Shown piece by piece: positions 34,593 through 44,364 of a stretch of 64,000 nt of DNA (position 1 is the stretch's first letter; every line of letters starts with the position of its first letter). A program made the translations under genes and the position numbers. The DNA comes from Candidatus Heimdallarchaeota archaeon LC_3 (GTDB lineage Archaea > Asgardarchaeota > Heimdallarchaeia > Hodarchaeales > LC-3): contig MDVS01000144.1 in assembly GCA_001940645.1 (NCBI GenBank), positions 1-64,000 on the forward strand. Direction: 5' to 3'. A model generated the notes under the pieces. The model saw nothing but the letters and a program-made list of their open reading frames with translations. It did not search any database and was not told the DNA's origin.

Positions 34593-36566
34593 TTGCGAAT
34601 TCAGATCGGGAAAAAAACTGCTATTTTGAAAGTATTTTTTTTCTTGTGTTCTGGAGGTCTATTAATATTGGCTGTGAACATTGAAATTCTTCTAGCTTCG
34701 GCAGAATCAGAGTATAACGGCAATAATTTTGAAGCATCAATTGAATTATGTCAAGAAATTTTGAATGAAGAACCTCAACATCTTGATGCAGTCATTTTAA
34801 TTGCAGATTGCTTGTTGAAATTAGAACTCTATGAAAAAGCTATAACTCTTTTTTTAAGGGTTTTAGAAAAGGATCCTAAAAGAAAAATAGTTCTTTTACA
34901 TCTGGCAACTTCATATGCAAGACTTGGAGACAACCGTAGGGCTATTCATCGATTTAAAAAATATTTTGAGCTGTTTCCAGATGATTTAGAAGGATTGTTT
35001 ACATTTGCTGAATACAAAGAAACAGTAAGGAGAAAAGAAGAAGCAGAAGAAATCCTAAAACAAATCCTTTCAATCGAACCGAACAACTTTGAAGCAAGAA
35101 AAAATTTGGGGAATTTATTCAAAAACGATAAAAAGGATCCAAATTATGAAAAAGCTCTAGAACATTATTTTTCTGCACTAAAAATTCGTGGTAATGATCC
35201 AGAAGTAAACTTAGCAATAGTACAATGTTATTATGGATTAAATCAACCAGAAAAAGGTCTGAAATTTATAGAGGATGAAATCGAAAAAAGAGGATTAGGA
35301 TCACTTTCCACTTCCAAGGAATTGCGATTATTACATGCACGTGCACTCTATCAATTATATCGTCTTGATGAAGCCATACCAATACTAGAAGCAGCAGTAT
35401 CAAGTCAACAAGACCTAGATACTAAGTTTCATCATTTCTTAGGGACAGTCTATTTCTTACTTGAAGATTATCAACAAGCAAGTAAAACATTCATGGCTGG
35501 ACTTCAATTAGAACCAGAAAACAGAACTTTATACAAATGTTTAGTATTTAGTTATTGGAAACAACAACAATACTCTGTTGCTCTTCAATATTGCTCAATG
35601 TTCAAAACTTCAGCAAAAAAGGATATTGTTTTTAATGTCATGCGCGTTTATTTAACTGGATTATTAAATGATCAAACTCAACAAGGTGTAGCATTAAAAG
35701 AATTACTTAGATCTTATAAAGATGTTCCGAAGGTATGGTGGTTCCTAGGAAGATTCTTTGAAAGCTATAATCAGTTTGCTGAAGCACAAAAGGCATATAT
35801 TAAAGCATTTGAGCTTGATCAGAGTGATTTCAAGATTTTAACATATTTATTGCACAATTTAGTAAGAACTAAAACAAATTTGGATACATTTCCTCAATAT
35901 CAGAAAATAAGACAAATCATTGACGATAATCTCTCTCAAGAAGGAGAGACCTGGTTAAAGTTAAATCGACCATACAAACAAGAGGAAAGAGAGGAAATAC
36001 GAGAAATTTGGACTGAACTCGTTGAAGCAAATCCAGAAGAAAAAATATTTTTATTTATTTTAGCATCATTAGAATTAAACGACTATAACTATTTTACATC
36101 AAAGCGATATCTTGATCAGTTGGATGCACTTCAACCAGAATTAACAGATACTCTGCTTCTAAGAGCATTAAATGCATATTATGAGGGAAGTAAAGCTCAA
36201 GGTACAAAAATATTAAGAAAATTAGCAAAAAAACATCCTGAAAGATATGAACTGACATATAATATGGCTATGTTGTCAGCAGAAAAACGAGATTATCATG
36301 ATGCCACAACAAAATGGTTAGAACTCTACAAGATGGAACCTAGAAACCCTATTATTGCTCACCAGCTGATACAAGTCTATTTAATTACTCAAGAAGAAGA
36401 AAAAATGAGACACCAAACAATACGTAAAAAGAAATTGAATTCATTCTTTGAGGAAATTAATCCTCCTGATTACACATTTGTAACTGATATCATGACTGTG
36501 ACGATTCCAATGTTGGATATCGATTTCTTATTTCCCTTACCTTTCGAAGATGAGAAATTCTTTTAA
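34593..36566 (+). CDS. membrane-anchored TPR-repeat protein
   Basis: 657 residues starting at TTG 34593. A hydrophobic segment at about 13-35 (KVFFFLCSGGLLILAVNIEI) may anchor it or act as a signal. Then about a dozen tetratricopeptide-type helical pairs follow (examples: EASIELCQEILNEEPQHLDA, EKAITLFLRVLEKDPKR, EAEEILKQILSIEPNNFEA, QASKTFMAGLQLEPENR, FAEAQKAYIKAFELDQSD). Such proteins are adaptors for complexes. The start is uncertain because there is no strong ribosome site. No partner is evident: neighbours are a small membrane protein and a NUDIX hydrolase. Confidence 0.8.
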   Translation: MRIQIGKKTAILKVFFFLCSGGLLILAVNIEILLASAESEYNGNNFEASIELCQEILNEEPQHLDAVILIADCLLKLELYEKAITLFLRVLEKDPKRKIVLLHLATSYARLGDNRRAIHRFKKYFELFPDDLEGLFTFAEYKETVRRKEEAEEILKQILSIEPNNFEARKNLGNLFKNDKKDPNYEKALEHYFSALKIRGNDPEVNLAIVQCYYGLNQPEKGLKFIEDEIEKRGLGSLSTSKELRLLHARALYQLYRLDEAIPILEAAVSSQQDLDTKFHHFLGTVYFLLEDYQQASKTFMAGLQLEPENRTLYKCLVFSYWKQQQYSVALQYCSMFKTSAKKDIVFNVMRVYLTGLLNDQTQQGVALKELLRSYKDVPKVWWFLGRFFESYNQFAEAQKAYIKAFELDQSDFKILTYLLHNLVRTKTNLDTFPQYQKIRQIIDDNLSQEGETWLKLNRPYKQEEREEIREIWTELVEANPEEKIFLFILASLELNDYNYFTSKRYLDQLDALQPELTDTLLLRALNAYYEGSKAQGTKILRKLAKKHPERYELTYNMAMLSAEKRDYHDATTKWLELYKMEPRNPIIAHQLIQVYLITQEEEKMRHQTIRKKKLNSFFEEINPPDYTFVTDIMTVTIPMLDIDFLFPLPFEDEKFF

Positions 36567-36624
36567 ATTCCATAAACGATTTCATTTCTCAATAATAGTA
36601 TTTTTGTTTTATTAAGTGATATTT

Positions 36625-37188
36625 ATGTCTCCAAAAGCACGTTATATTGAAACTGTTTCAAAAAGAAAAGTTGGATTAGGAGAATTTCATTCAGAAACAC
36701 ATATGTTAGGGAATGGAAAAATTTTTAATTTTGAAGTTTACCATCTTCCTCCTTTTGCTACTATTATTCCGTATAATAAAATTTTAAAAAAATACTTAAT
36801 GATTAGACAATATAGACCATCGTGGAGGAAAATTAGTTTAGAATTTCCAGCTGGTGTATCAGATCCAGGCGATAAATCACTACTCGGAACAGCTAAAAGA
36901 GAATTTGAAGAGGAGACAGGATATAAGGCTTTATCCATTGAAGAAATAGGGATATTCAATCATTCAGCACGAACTACACAAAAATTTGGGGTATATTTTA
37001 CTGATAGTTTCACTAAAACTGAAATGAAATTGGATAAAGGAGAATTCATTGAGGAACAGTTATGGCTCACCGAAAAAGAAATAGAACAAGCAATTGATAA
37101 CCAAGAAATGATTGATGGGAGCCATATAATGAGTTGGTATCGTTTTTTATCAAAAAAGTTAAATAGGAAAGAGATATTTATACTATAA
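36625..37188 (+). CDS. NUDIX hydrolase (ADP-ribose pyrophosphatase-like)
   Basis: 187 residues from ATG 36625 (GTGAT just upstream; GTG 36616 also in frame). The metal-binding core of the NUDIX box is intact (REFEEETGY) and preceded by EFPAGVSDPGDKS, but the first Glu of the box is not in its usual register (Asp/Lys there). The context RQYRPSWRKISLEFPAG is typical of ADP-ribose pyrophosphatases. It hydrolyses a nucleoside diphosphate linked to another group. Convergent with azlD, overlapping by 6 bases. Confidence 0.82.
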   Translation: MSPKARYIETVSKRKVGLGEFHSETHMLGNGKIFNFEVYHLPPFATIIPYNKILKKYLMIRQYRPSWRKISLEFPAGVSDPGDKSLLGTAKREFEEETGYKALSIEEIGIFNHSARTTQKFGVYFTDSFTKTEMKLDKGEFIEEQLWLTEKEIEQAIDNQEMIDGSHIMSWYRFLSKKLNRKEIFIL

Positions 37189-37518
37189 TATCGATAAGAG
37201 AAAGTTCAAGACCACCAAAATTAGTATTGCAATAATTAAACTTGATCCTGGTTTTTTTGTTATCCAAATCACTGGGATTGTTAGCAGAATTGCAAAAACT
37301 TCGGGCCTAATTAATAATTGTGCATCAACAAAAAATGCAAAAGGGATTACCAAAACAACTAATAGCGAACTTGGAACACTTTCTAGTCCTTTTTTTAAAT
37401 AAATATCATTTTCTATAAATTTAGGAAGATAAAATAGGAATAATGCTCTTATTAAAAACGTGAATAATCCTATTACTACGAATACTGTTAGTAATTCATT
37501 TATCTGATAATCAGCTAT
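37183..37518 (-). CDS. azlD: AzlD-like branched-chain amino acid exporter subunit, no standard start codon
   Basis: A small membrane protein of about 110 residues, directly behind the AzlC-like gene. Hydrophobic helices include LLTVFVVIGLFTFLIRALF, ESVPSSLLVVLVIPF (typical AzlD), EVFAILLTIPVIWI and SLIIAILILVVLNFLL. The frame lacks ATG, GTG and TTG anywhere near its N-terminus. The likeliest initiator is ATA at 37516-37518 or TTA at 37522-37524, after GGAG in the azlC stop region. Either a non-standard start is used or the gene carries a base change at its start. Its stop overlaps the NUDIX gene's 3' end. Confidence 0.7.
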   Translation of the reverse strand: MADYQINELLTVFVVIGLFTFLIRALFLFYLPKFIENDIYLKKGLESVPSSLLVVLVIPFAFFVDAQLLIRPEVFAILLTIPVIWITKKPGSSLIIAILILVVLNFLLSIL

Positions 37519-37520
37519 TT

Positions 37521-38294
37521 CTAATCTCTCCTAATATTCAAAAGCTTTTGTTTTTCTTTTCGATGATCAAAAATATATGTTAGACTAACTGAATATACAA
37601 TTCCGAATAATAATACAGTTATTATCAAATCACTGGATTGAATTAAAAATGCTAAAAGAAAAGAAATTAGGGATAACATAAGAATAAAAGCTCTTTCTTC
37701 TGGATTTTCACGCCAGTGAATTATTAAATATCCTAGAAATGTTGCTGAAAGTATAAAATTGGGTTCAAATATCAATAATTCATTTACATTTTTTGCAATA
37801 ATATATCCAATTATTGTACTAACATTCCACATAAACCAGAGAGTAAATCCAGAACCAATAAGCACATCATCAAGATTATAATAATCATAAGAATTAGGTT
37901 TCTCATCAAGGGTCTTTTTAGTTAAACTAGTAATCAAAAAAGCCTCATCTGTTAACAAATAGGCCATGAGTAATTTCTTTAATCCTTTTGCACGAACAAC
38001 GTTATTTAAATTTGCCCCATAAAGTAAGTGTCTCATATTTATTAGAACACCTGCCACAATAAGACTAATTAATGGTTCTCCTTCAATAATTAGAATTAGG
38101 ACTAAAAATTGAGCTGATCCAGCAAAAATGATATAAGACATACTGGATACAACATATAGAGGTAAATCAGATAATGTACCACCAGTAAATCCAAATATTA
38201 AACCAAAACCTATAACAGAGGGCATTATTGGTAGAATATTTTTGAAACCTAAAAAAAGAGATTCTTTTTGGAGAGAAAAGATAATTTTTTGCAC
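37521..38294 (-). CDS. azlC: AzlC-like branched-chain amino acid exporter subunit
   Basis: 257 residues with about seven hydrophobic helices. The AzlC family signature at the start is present: GFKNILPIMPSVIGFGLIFG, then SSMSYIIFAGSAQFLVLILI and INMRHLLYGANL. A cytoplasmic DEAFLITSL follows. Together with AzlD it forms a two-component exporter for branched-chain or structurally related amino acids. The azlD frame overlaps its end. No regulator of the Lrp type lies next to it. Confidence 0.88.
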   Translation of the reverse strand: MQKIIFSLQKESLFLGFKNILPIMPSVIGFGLIFGFTGGTLSDLPLYVVSSMSYIIFAGSAQFLVLILIIEGEPLISLIVAGVLINMRHLLYGANLNNVVRAKGLKKLLMAYLLTDEAFLITSLTKKTLDEKPNSYDYYNLDDVLIGSGFTLWFMWNVSTIIGYIIAKNVNELLIFEPNFILSATFLGYLIIHWRENPEERAFILMLSLISFLLAFLIQSSDLIITVLLFGIVYSVSLTYIFDHRKEKQKLLNIRRD

Positions 38295-38944
38295 CTGTAG
38301 AGCATTTTAGATTAAATAAATTTGTTTAATGGATTTCCAAGTGAACTTGAGAAATTTGAAACTAAAATTATCAGGAAAAATATCTCTTAAAAAAAAATAT
38401 GGTAGTAAAATTCTTTATTTTAGAAATTTATCAACATAAAAGTGAATTTTCTAATTTATCTTTCTAATATTTAAGAAAATAATATTAAATTAAATATATT
38501 ATTCCAGTAAATTTAAATTTTCCATAGTCTAATTGCTGTATCTTCTTCATAAGACTTCTTACTGGATTTCATCCATTTAGTTAACCTATATTCCCGTAAA
38601 TCCTTTGAATTTTATTAAAAAATATTTTTATTATACGAAATTTAAAAAAAAATGTAATAGCATATCCTGTGTATTGGATTAGACTAAGATTACTTCTATT
38701 AATTATATTGGTTCTAATTTTCAATGTTCACAAAAAGAAATTGTTAATACTAATACTTAGACTGTTATGGTTTTTTTCGATTTTTCTTTCTTTTCTGTCT
38801 TTTCCATGACTAATTCATTCTGTAGATCGAGAGGAATTCTTTGGATTCATTTAAAAGAATGTAAGGTTTTTAAAAAAATTTTTTCAGTTGAAATAAAATT
38901 TTAAGAACAGAAAAGGAAAAAAGTAAGAATAAAATACTCTTTTC
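38295..38944. other. intergenic region, no recognisable gene
   Basis: About 650 very AT-rich bases with frequent stops in all frames. A pyrimidine-rich stretch at about 38765-38805 and A/T runs near 38395 and 38640-38660 are visible. No tRNA cloverleaf, CRISPR repeat or transposase seen. It should hold the azlC promoter (leftward) and the 3' end of the polyferredoxin transcript. Confidence 0.4.
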
Positions 38945-41245
38945 TTATCCAATCCATGATCGAGCGGCAAATATCGACATCATAGTAAATATGACCATAT
39001 AAGATACTAAAGGGAACAAAATTCTAAAAGAACGATTGGGGTCTTTAGTTCCAAATTTCTTTAATGTAATCTTGTATGCGGCAAAGATGGCATAGGCTAA
39101 TCCCAGAAATAATATTCCTATTCTGAATAAGAATGTAAAATCTGGATGGAATAAGTTAGGAAAATCCACACCACGTGTCAGGGAAAATAACGGATTTAGA
39201 ACATAAATGATAGCTATTGGAAAGGTAATAGGATTATTTAAGAATACTTCACCAGTCGTAGCATCATATATTCTGAAACCAAAGAATTCTCCCCCCAAAG
39301 GATCCATCAATACTTTAAGAGCAGACGGAGAATGGTCAAATAAACGAACTAACCAGAACGCTGCATGGGTTACTAAACCAATAGGTATAATTGCATAAGC
39401 AAATGTTGTAAACTGCTCCTTTACATTCACATTTTTTATATCACCGAATTTAATTGAAAACCAGGAGGCAACAAAGAATAATCCAATGGGGACAACGAAT
39501 GCAGCAACTATAAACCAAAGAACTAAAATTATATATGTTGCAATAAAATCTGGAACTCCTAAAAGTTTTACAGTAGCAGGATATAATGGTTGAAGTGCAC
39601 TAGATATTTCTGGAGCTCCAAATAATATTATTGCCATGGTAATACCTACAAGAACTGCAGCTAAAGAAGCTTCGTCAAAGGATTTCTTTTTCTTCAAGAA
39701 TAAATCTAAACCAGGAGGACGAACAGCAATATTAATATTGTCGTTTCTACAGGATTTAAGACATTCAGAACACATGATACAGCCAATGTTATCTTCCATG
39801 ATCATGGTAAACTCACCCATTGGGCAAGCGTATCCAGCAGACCATTCAAAGTCAACATTTCGATCAGGAGACATAGAAGAAACACCAAATTGTTCATTTC
39901 TTCCCTTAAGACAATCTTTAGTTTTACAGTTTGAACAAACGGCCATATCTTTATTACGTAATTCAACAGCACCAGTAGAACCATACATTCCGATGATACC
40001 AGCTAATGGACATACATACATACAGAAAGCACGTCGTTCATAAATCACACCCATCACTACACTTGTGGCTATAAGCAAAAAGATGAAAAAAGCTGTAAAT
40101 AATGGATTAACGAACATTCCAATAGCAAAATCGAAGATCATTGTTCCTGCGAATAGAATTACTGTTATCCATAATGTTGAGAGTCGTTTTGGATAGCGTC
40201 TTTTTGGATCTTCAGTTTGGGCTAAAGGAGTTCCAATAAAAGCTTGAAATAAATAATCTTTAACTACGAATCCTAACACTGCTGAGATAACCATCCCTAA
40301 GAAAGTCATTGTTGCCCATAGGAAAGCGATAGCTTGACCAACTGGAAAGGAACCAGTCATAGCTGTTTCAAAAAATGCAGTTAAAGTATTACCGGGAGCT
40401 AATGTGAAATATTGTAGAGATGCAACAATAAAACCGAACGGATCTGCAAAGAAGACAGGAAAATCCGTGGGTATGGCACCCATTATAAATTGAATATCTT
40501 TTCCAAAAAATATTGTTCCAGTTGCCACAGCCACGACCATAGCACCAGCAATTGCAAAGATTGCCGCAGATGTATATCGTAGGAATAAAGACATTGCCGT
40601 CATGTGTTTGGGAACATGAGTTCTATGAGCCCATTCTCCTACAGTTCCAAGTGGACACATAGTACACCATAACCGACCAGCTAAGGGAAAAGTAAAGATC
40701 ATTCCAACCCACCAGATATTCCAAGTTAGAAATGTAGCTCCATTAATGAATCCTGCATCAGCATAAGTTCCTGCTTCAGCACTAAACTGGGTATAACCAC
40801 CATAACCAAACATTCCTACCACTATTATTAGGAGGAAAAACATAAAATTAGGTATTGTTAAAACGCTCTGAAACCATCGCTTTTTAATTAACCAATTACC
40901 TACTCGGTTATCTGTTAATGATATTCTTCTATGTGATTTGAATCTATCTTTTGAGATATTTTTATGATCGCTATACACAACCATGTAAGCCCATGTTAGT
41001 AAACCAACAATGATTGGAAAAAGCATTATTGTTAAAAATCCTTTAACAATTGAGTCTCCAGCCTTTAAAAATTCCAATTGTCCTCGCAATCCTAGCATTG
41101 TTAGGTATACTATCAATAATGTAACCAATACCAATGATATTGTTGCTGATTGCTTATTCAGGATCCTACTGATTTTTGGAAACCTTATCTCAGGTTCATC
41201 CAGTTTTCTTGTCTTTGATTTAAGCATATTAACCTTATCTTCCAA
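38945..41245 (-). CDS. polyferredoxin-type membrane protein (NapH/NosR-like 4Fe-4S electron carrier)
   Basis: 766 residues, multi-spanning (about 12 helices). Cys motifs: LWCTMCPLGTVGEWA in the N-terminal half; CMYVCPLAGIIGMYG, CSNCKTKDC, and CIMCSECLKSC in the middle. This matches membrane proteins such as NapH, NosR and CcoG-type polyferredoxins that pass electrons from quinol across the membrane. The last 250 residues are further helices. The CxxxCP and CxxC sets are compatible with at least two 4Fe-4S clusters. No partner oxidoreductase is in the window; menaquinone genes follow within 5 kb. ATG at 41227 is a second possible start. Confidence 0.85.
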   Translation of the reverse strand: MEDKVNMLKSKTRKLDEPEIRFPKISRILNKQSATISLVLVTLLIVYLTMLGLRGQLEFLKAGDSIVKGFLTIMLFPIIVGLLTWAYMVVYSDHKNISKDRFKSHRRISLTDNRVGNWLIKKRWFQSVLTIPNFMFFLLIIVVGMFGYGGYTQFSAEAGTYADAGFINGATFLTWNIWWVGMIFTFPLAGRLWCTMCPLGTVGEWAHRTHVPKHMTAMSLFLRYTSAAIFAIAGAMVVAVATGTIFFGKDIQFIMGAIPTDFPVFFADPFGFIVASLQYFTLAPGNTLTAFFETAMTGSFPVGQAIAFLWATMTFLGMVISAVLGFVVKDYLFQAFIGTPLAQTEDPKRRYPKRLSTLWITVILFAGTMIFDFAIGMFVNPLFTAFFIFLLIATSVVMGVIYERRAFCMYVCPLAGIIGMYGSTGAVELRNKDMAVCSNCKTKDCLKGRNEQFGVSSMSPDRNVDFEWSAGYACPMGEFTMIMEDNIGCIMCSECLKSCRNDNINIAVRPPGLDLFLKKKKSFDEASLAAVLVGITMAIILFGAPEISSALQPLYPATVKLLGVPDFIATYIILVLWFIVAAFVVPIGLFFVASWFSIKFGDIKNVNVKEQFTTFAYAIIPIGLVTHAAFWLVRLFDHSPSALKVLMDPLGGEFFGFRIYDATTGEVFLNNPITFPIAIIYVLNPLFSLTRGVDFPNLFHPDFTFLFRIGILFLGLAYAIFAAYKITLKKFGTKDPNRSFRILFPLVSYMVIFTMMSIFAARSWIG

Positions 41246-41661
41246 TTAGTTTATTTAAAATTACTCGAAACAGTATATTTGGATCTTTATTTTTCTATTT
41301 CTTTGAAACCTAAGAGATTCCTAATTTTTGTAAATTGAATTAGGATATCCTACTTTCTCATCATTAAAGTATGAGGATATCTCTTAAAACACTTAGTTTA
41401 CTTGTATTTTCTTATGTTAAACATTCTTTATTAATATATTGATCAGTAAAAATATTTACAAACTTTAATAAATCTGAGAGAGGAATTTTTATTTCAAATA
41501 ATCTAAAGAAGTCTGATTATTAGCAAAAATATTAGCCCTACTACAACTTACGTTGATCAACATGGGGAATTTGCTTATTTTTAATAAGGGAGTGAGTTTG
41601 AGATTTTTGTTCTACGAAATTTGTAGTATATTAAAGGGTATTCATTTTTATTCAAAAAAAG
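41246..41661. other. intergenic region, no recognisable gene
   Basis: About 415 bases between two leftward genes. It includes the probable promoter of the polyferredoxin gene. No gene, RNA or repeat recognised. Confidence 0.4.
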
Positions 41662-42366
41662 TTATTTGAATCCCTGATAAATTGTAACAGATCCAAAAAA
41701 TAAGGAATAATGCTTAATTTTTTTCCAATTACTTTCTCTCATTAATTTAACGAAATTTTTAGTGTTAGGAAAAGCCCTGATTGATTTAGATAAATAATTA
41801 TATGCAAAATAGTTCGAACTAACTATTCGAGCTAATTTTGGACTTATAAACCTAAAATGAAATGTTATTAATTTATTTAAATATTTGTTCGTTGGATTAG
41901 TGGCTTCTACAACAATCAGACATCCTCCTTTTTTGGTTACACGATTAATTTCACTTAATGCTGTTCGAATATCTAAAACATTTCGAATTCCGTACGATAT
42001 GGTGCATAAATCAAAAAAATTCGATTCAAAAGGTGATTTCGATATATCTCCCTCAATTAATTTCACATTTGAAAATAGTTTTTTCTTTTTTATTCTTCTA
42101 ACTGCTATTTGTAGCATATTTTTTGATAAATCTAATCCATAAATGAAGGTATTTGGAAAATTCTTTTTAAGATAAATAATATTATCTCCCGTACCAGTTG
42201 CTAAATCCAGAATTATTTTTCTCTTATTAAAGGTTATTAGATTGCACATGAATTTTCTAGTATATCGGTGAGTCCCTCCAGTCATTATATCATTCATAAA
42301 GTCATAATTTTGTGCAATAGAATCGAACATTATTTTTATAGTATCTGGTGATTTATCCAAGTTCAT
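41662..42366 (-). CDS. UbiE/MenG-type quinone methyltransferase
   Basis: 234 residues. Class I SAM-binding motif LDLATGTGDNIIYL, then GLDLSKNMLQIAV and the UbiE signature LCTISYGIRNVLDIRTAL with N-terminal FDSIAQNYDFMNDIMTGG. This is the C-methyltransferase that finishes menaquinone or ubiquinone. A flavin-barrel/UbiA (MenA-like) gene 2 kb away supports the menaquinone branch. The terminal region SNWKKIKHYSLFFGSVTIYQGFK also matches UbiE. Confidence 0.88.
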   Translation of the reverse strand: MNLDKSPDTIKIMFDSIAQNYDFMNDIMTGGTHRYTRKFMCNLITFNKRKIILDLATGTGDNIIYLKKNFPNTFIYGLDLSKNMLQIAVRRIKKKKLFSNVKLIEGDISKSPFESNFFDLCTISYGIRNVLDIRTALSEINRVTKKGGCLIVVEATNPTNKYLNKLITFHFRFISPKLARIVSSNYFAYNYLSKSIRAFPNTKNFVKLMRESNWKKIKHYSLFFGSVTIYQGFK

Positions 42367-42712
42367 AATTGAGCACTTAGTAACTTTTTTAGTTATTTTT
42401 GTATCTATTTTGTAGGTGAATGAGAATTTTGAATTATTAGTATCTTTCTGACATAAAAAAAGGAATTCTTAAAGAATTTAGTTAGAGAATATCTTTTTTA
42501 TTGAATTTCGTTTTTAATTTTATTATTAAAAGTATTAAAACTATAATTTATTAATATTTAAGGCTAAAATGAATACCACTCTTTGTATTTATTTTTATAA
42601 TTCTTTTATTAAAATTATTTTCTTATTCCTATATTAAAAATTAATTAAAGCGTAACAATATGAAAGTATTTTTACACAAAATTTATATCATCCAAATGGA
42701 AAATTTTTTGCA
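42367..42712. other. intergenic region, divergent promoters
   Basis: About 345 AT-rich bases between a leftward methyltransferase gene and a rightward DUF885-like gene. Both promoters should lie here, but no TATA element can be picked with confidence in such AT-rich DNA. Confidence 0.4.
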
Positions 42713-44356
42713 ATGGATAATCAAATAAAAATTCTTGATTTATTTAACAAGTATAAACTATTATTCGAATTTTATTATGAACAAAAAGCTTTTATAATAG
42801 AAGACCAGAATACGGATCTGAATAATTATCTTGATTTATCGTTAAAGCTGAAGAAAAGCTTGGACAATATTGATTTTGGAAAAATTTCTTATAATAACAA
42901 ATTATTATATCTTTTTATACAATATTTGATAAAAGAGATTGAAATTATAAACAATATCAATAATTCTGATAAATTTAATGTTTTTCAACCTCATACTTCT
43001 TTGAATGTAATTTTTTCTCAATCGTTAATTACCGATTTGTGTTGCAAAAAAATCTTCACATTATCTTATATTGAATTAGATACAATTTTTACAAAATATG
43101 AAAATTTTTCTAATAATATTGATTTATCTAAGTATAATTTTAATATATTTCAGCTAAAAAACATGCATTCATTTTTTAATAGTATTATTGAAGTTTTAAT
43201 AGAAATAAATGATACAATTGGTGGTAATTTAACACCTGATGAAAATGAACTAATTTCAAAAAGAATAAAATTGATAACTAAGACAATAAATGTCTACAAA
43301 AAAGATTTACTAAGAAAATTAGTGAGTAATAGAAATTATTCGATTTCTTATGATTTGAAAATCATCGAAAATATATTAAAAATAAATGAATATAGATCTG
43401 AATTAGAATTCCATTTAGAAACTTTGGAACTCTTTAAAATCAATTGTTTTGACTCTTTAAATGCACTTAATGAATCAATTAATCCTGATAAATCAATAAA
43501 ATACTTATATCAGGATTTAAATAGTAAAAAATTAATGTCTTTTGTGAATAAGAAAAAAACTATCGAATTTGAAATTTCTAAAATTCAAAATTGGCTTACA
43601 GAAAATCATTTCTTTCCTATTTGCGAATTTTATCCTATTATAATTCATAAGAAAGATCAAGGAGATATAGATTGGATTTATGACCCTGAAATAGAACTAA
43701 TTTATAAGAATAATAAAATAATAGGTGCGAAAATTCTTTTAATGAATGAAATAGATCGAGAGAATAAGAAGGGTATACCGTTAGGAGAATGGGAGTTAAA
43801 AGAGTGGGTACGAAATAAATTGATTCCAGGAGAATTGTTTCTTTGCAAAATATTCCCCAAAACACAAAAAACAAATTATTTGTCAATTAAAAATTATTAT
43901 GGTCAGCAACGATGGAATTTACTTTTTAAAATCATTTTACTTAAATATGATTATTACTCAGAACCTGAAGAGCATTTTCTGGCTATTTTCAGATTATATT
44001 ATGATGTATTATTGGTAATAGGTGTTCTACATTTATATGAGGGAAAAAATTTTAGCAATATTTGTAAAAACATTCATGATTTAACAGGAATTGATCTTAT
44101 TAATTGTTCATACGATCTCCTTAAAAAACAAGGTGGTTTTTCTTATAAATTAATAGAAATAATTGATTTTCTTCATTTATTACAAGTAGAAGACAAAATA
44201 GTAACTGATTTATTGCCTATACAAAGATTTTTTGATATTTTAGGTAAAAATCTAAATTTTCCATTTTATATATTAAAACAAATATATGAAAAATACTTCA
44301 AAATAAAAATTCATGAGGAAAATAAAGAAAAAATTTCTACAGTATTTCAGATTTAA
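42713..44356 (+). CDS. DUF885-like protein without the metal-binding motif
   Basis: 547 residues, soluble. The C-terminal half has the order of segments seen in DUF885 (M32-like metallopeptidase) proteins: QQRWNLLFKIILLKYDYY, FRLYYDVLLVIGVLHLYEG, then a final FSYKLIEIIDFLHLLQ where family members have the P-G-Q-A-x-x-Y-K-x-G motif. At the place where DUF885 has H-E-x-x-P-G-H-H this protein reads RNKLIPGELFLCK, so both metal ligands are missing. It is probably a non-catalytic relative. Codon use is extremely A/T-rich. Family call is moderate. Confidence 0.5.
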   Translation: MDNQIKILDLFNKYKLLFEFYYEQKAFIIEDQNTDLNNYLDLSLKLKKSLDNIDFGKISYNNKLLYLFIQYLIKEIEIINNINNSDKFNVFQPHTSLNVIFSQSLITDLCCKKIFTLSYIELDTIFTKYENFSNNIDLSKYNFNIFQLKNMHSFFNSIIEVLIEINDTIGGNLTPDENELISKRIKLITKTINVYKKDLLRKLVSNRNYSISYDLKIIENILKINEYRSELEFHLETLELFKINCFDSLNALNESINPDKSIKYLYQDLNSKKLMSFVNKKKTIEFEISKIQNWLTENHFFPICEFYPIIIHKKDQGDIDWIYDPEIELIYKNNKIIGAKILLMNEIDRENKKGIPLGEWELKEWVRNKLIPGELFLCKIFPKTQKTNYLSIKNYYGQQRWNLLFKIILLKYDYYSEPEEHFLAIFRLYYDVLLVIGVLHLYEGKNFSNICKNIHDLTGIDLINCSYDLLKKQGGFSYKLIEIIDFLHLLQVEDKIVTDLLPIQRFFDILGKNLNFPFYILKQIYEKYFKIKIHEENKEKISTVFQI

Positions 44357-44364
44357 TTTTAATC

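Noticed and set aside
39636..40043. 135-codon frame antisense to the polyferredoxin gene
   Set aside because: The leftward strand shows conserved Cys clusters and membrane helices throughout; the opposite frame has no such pattern.
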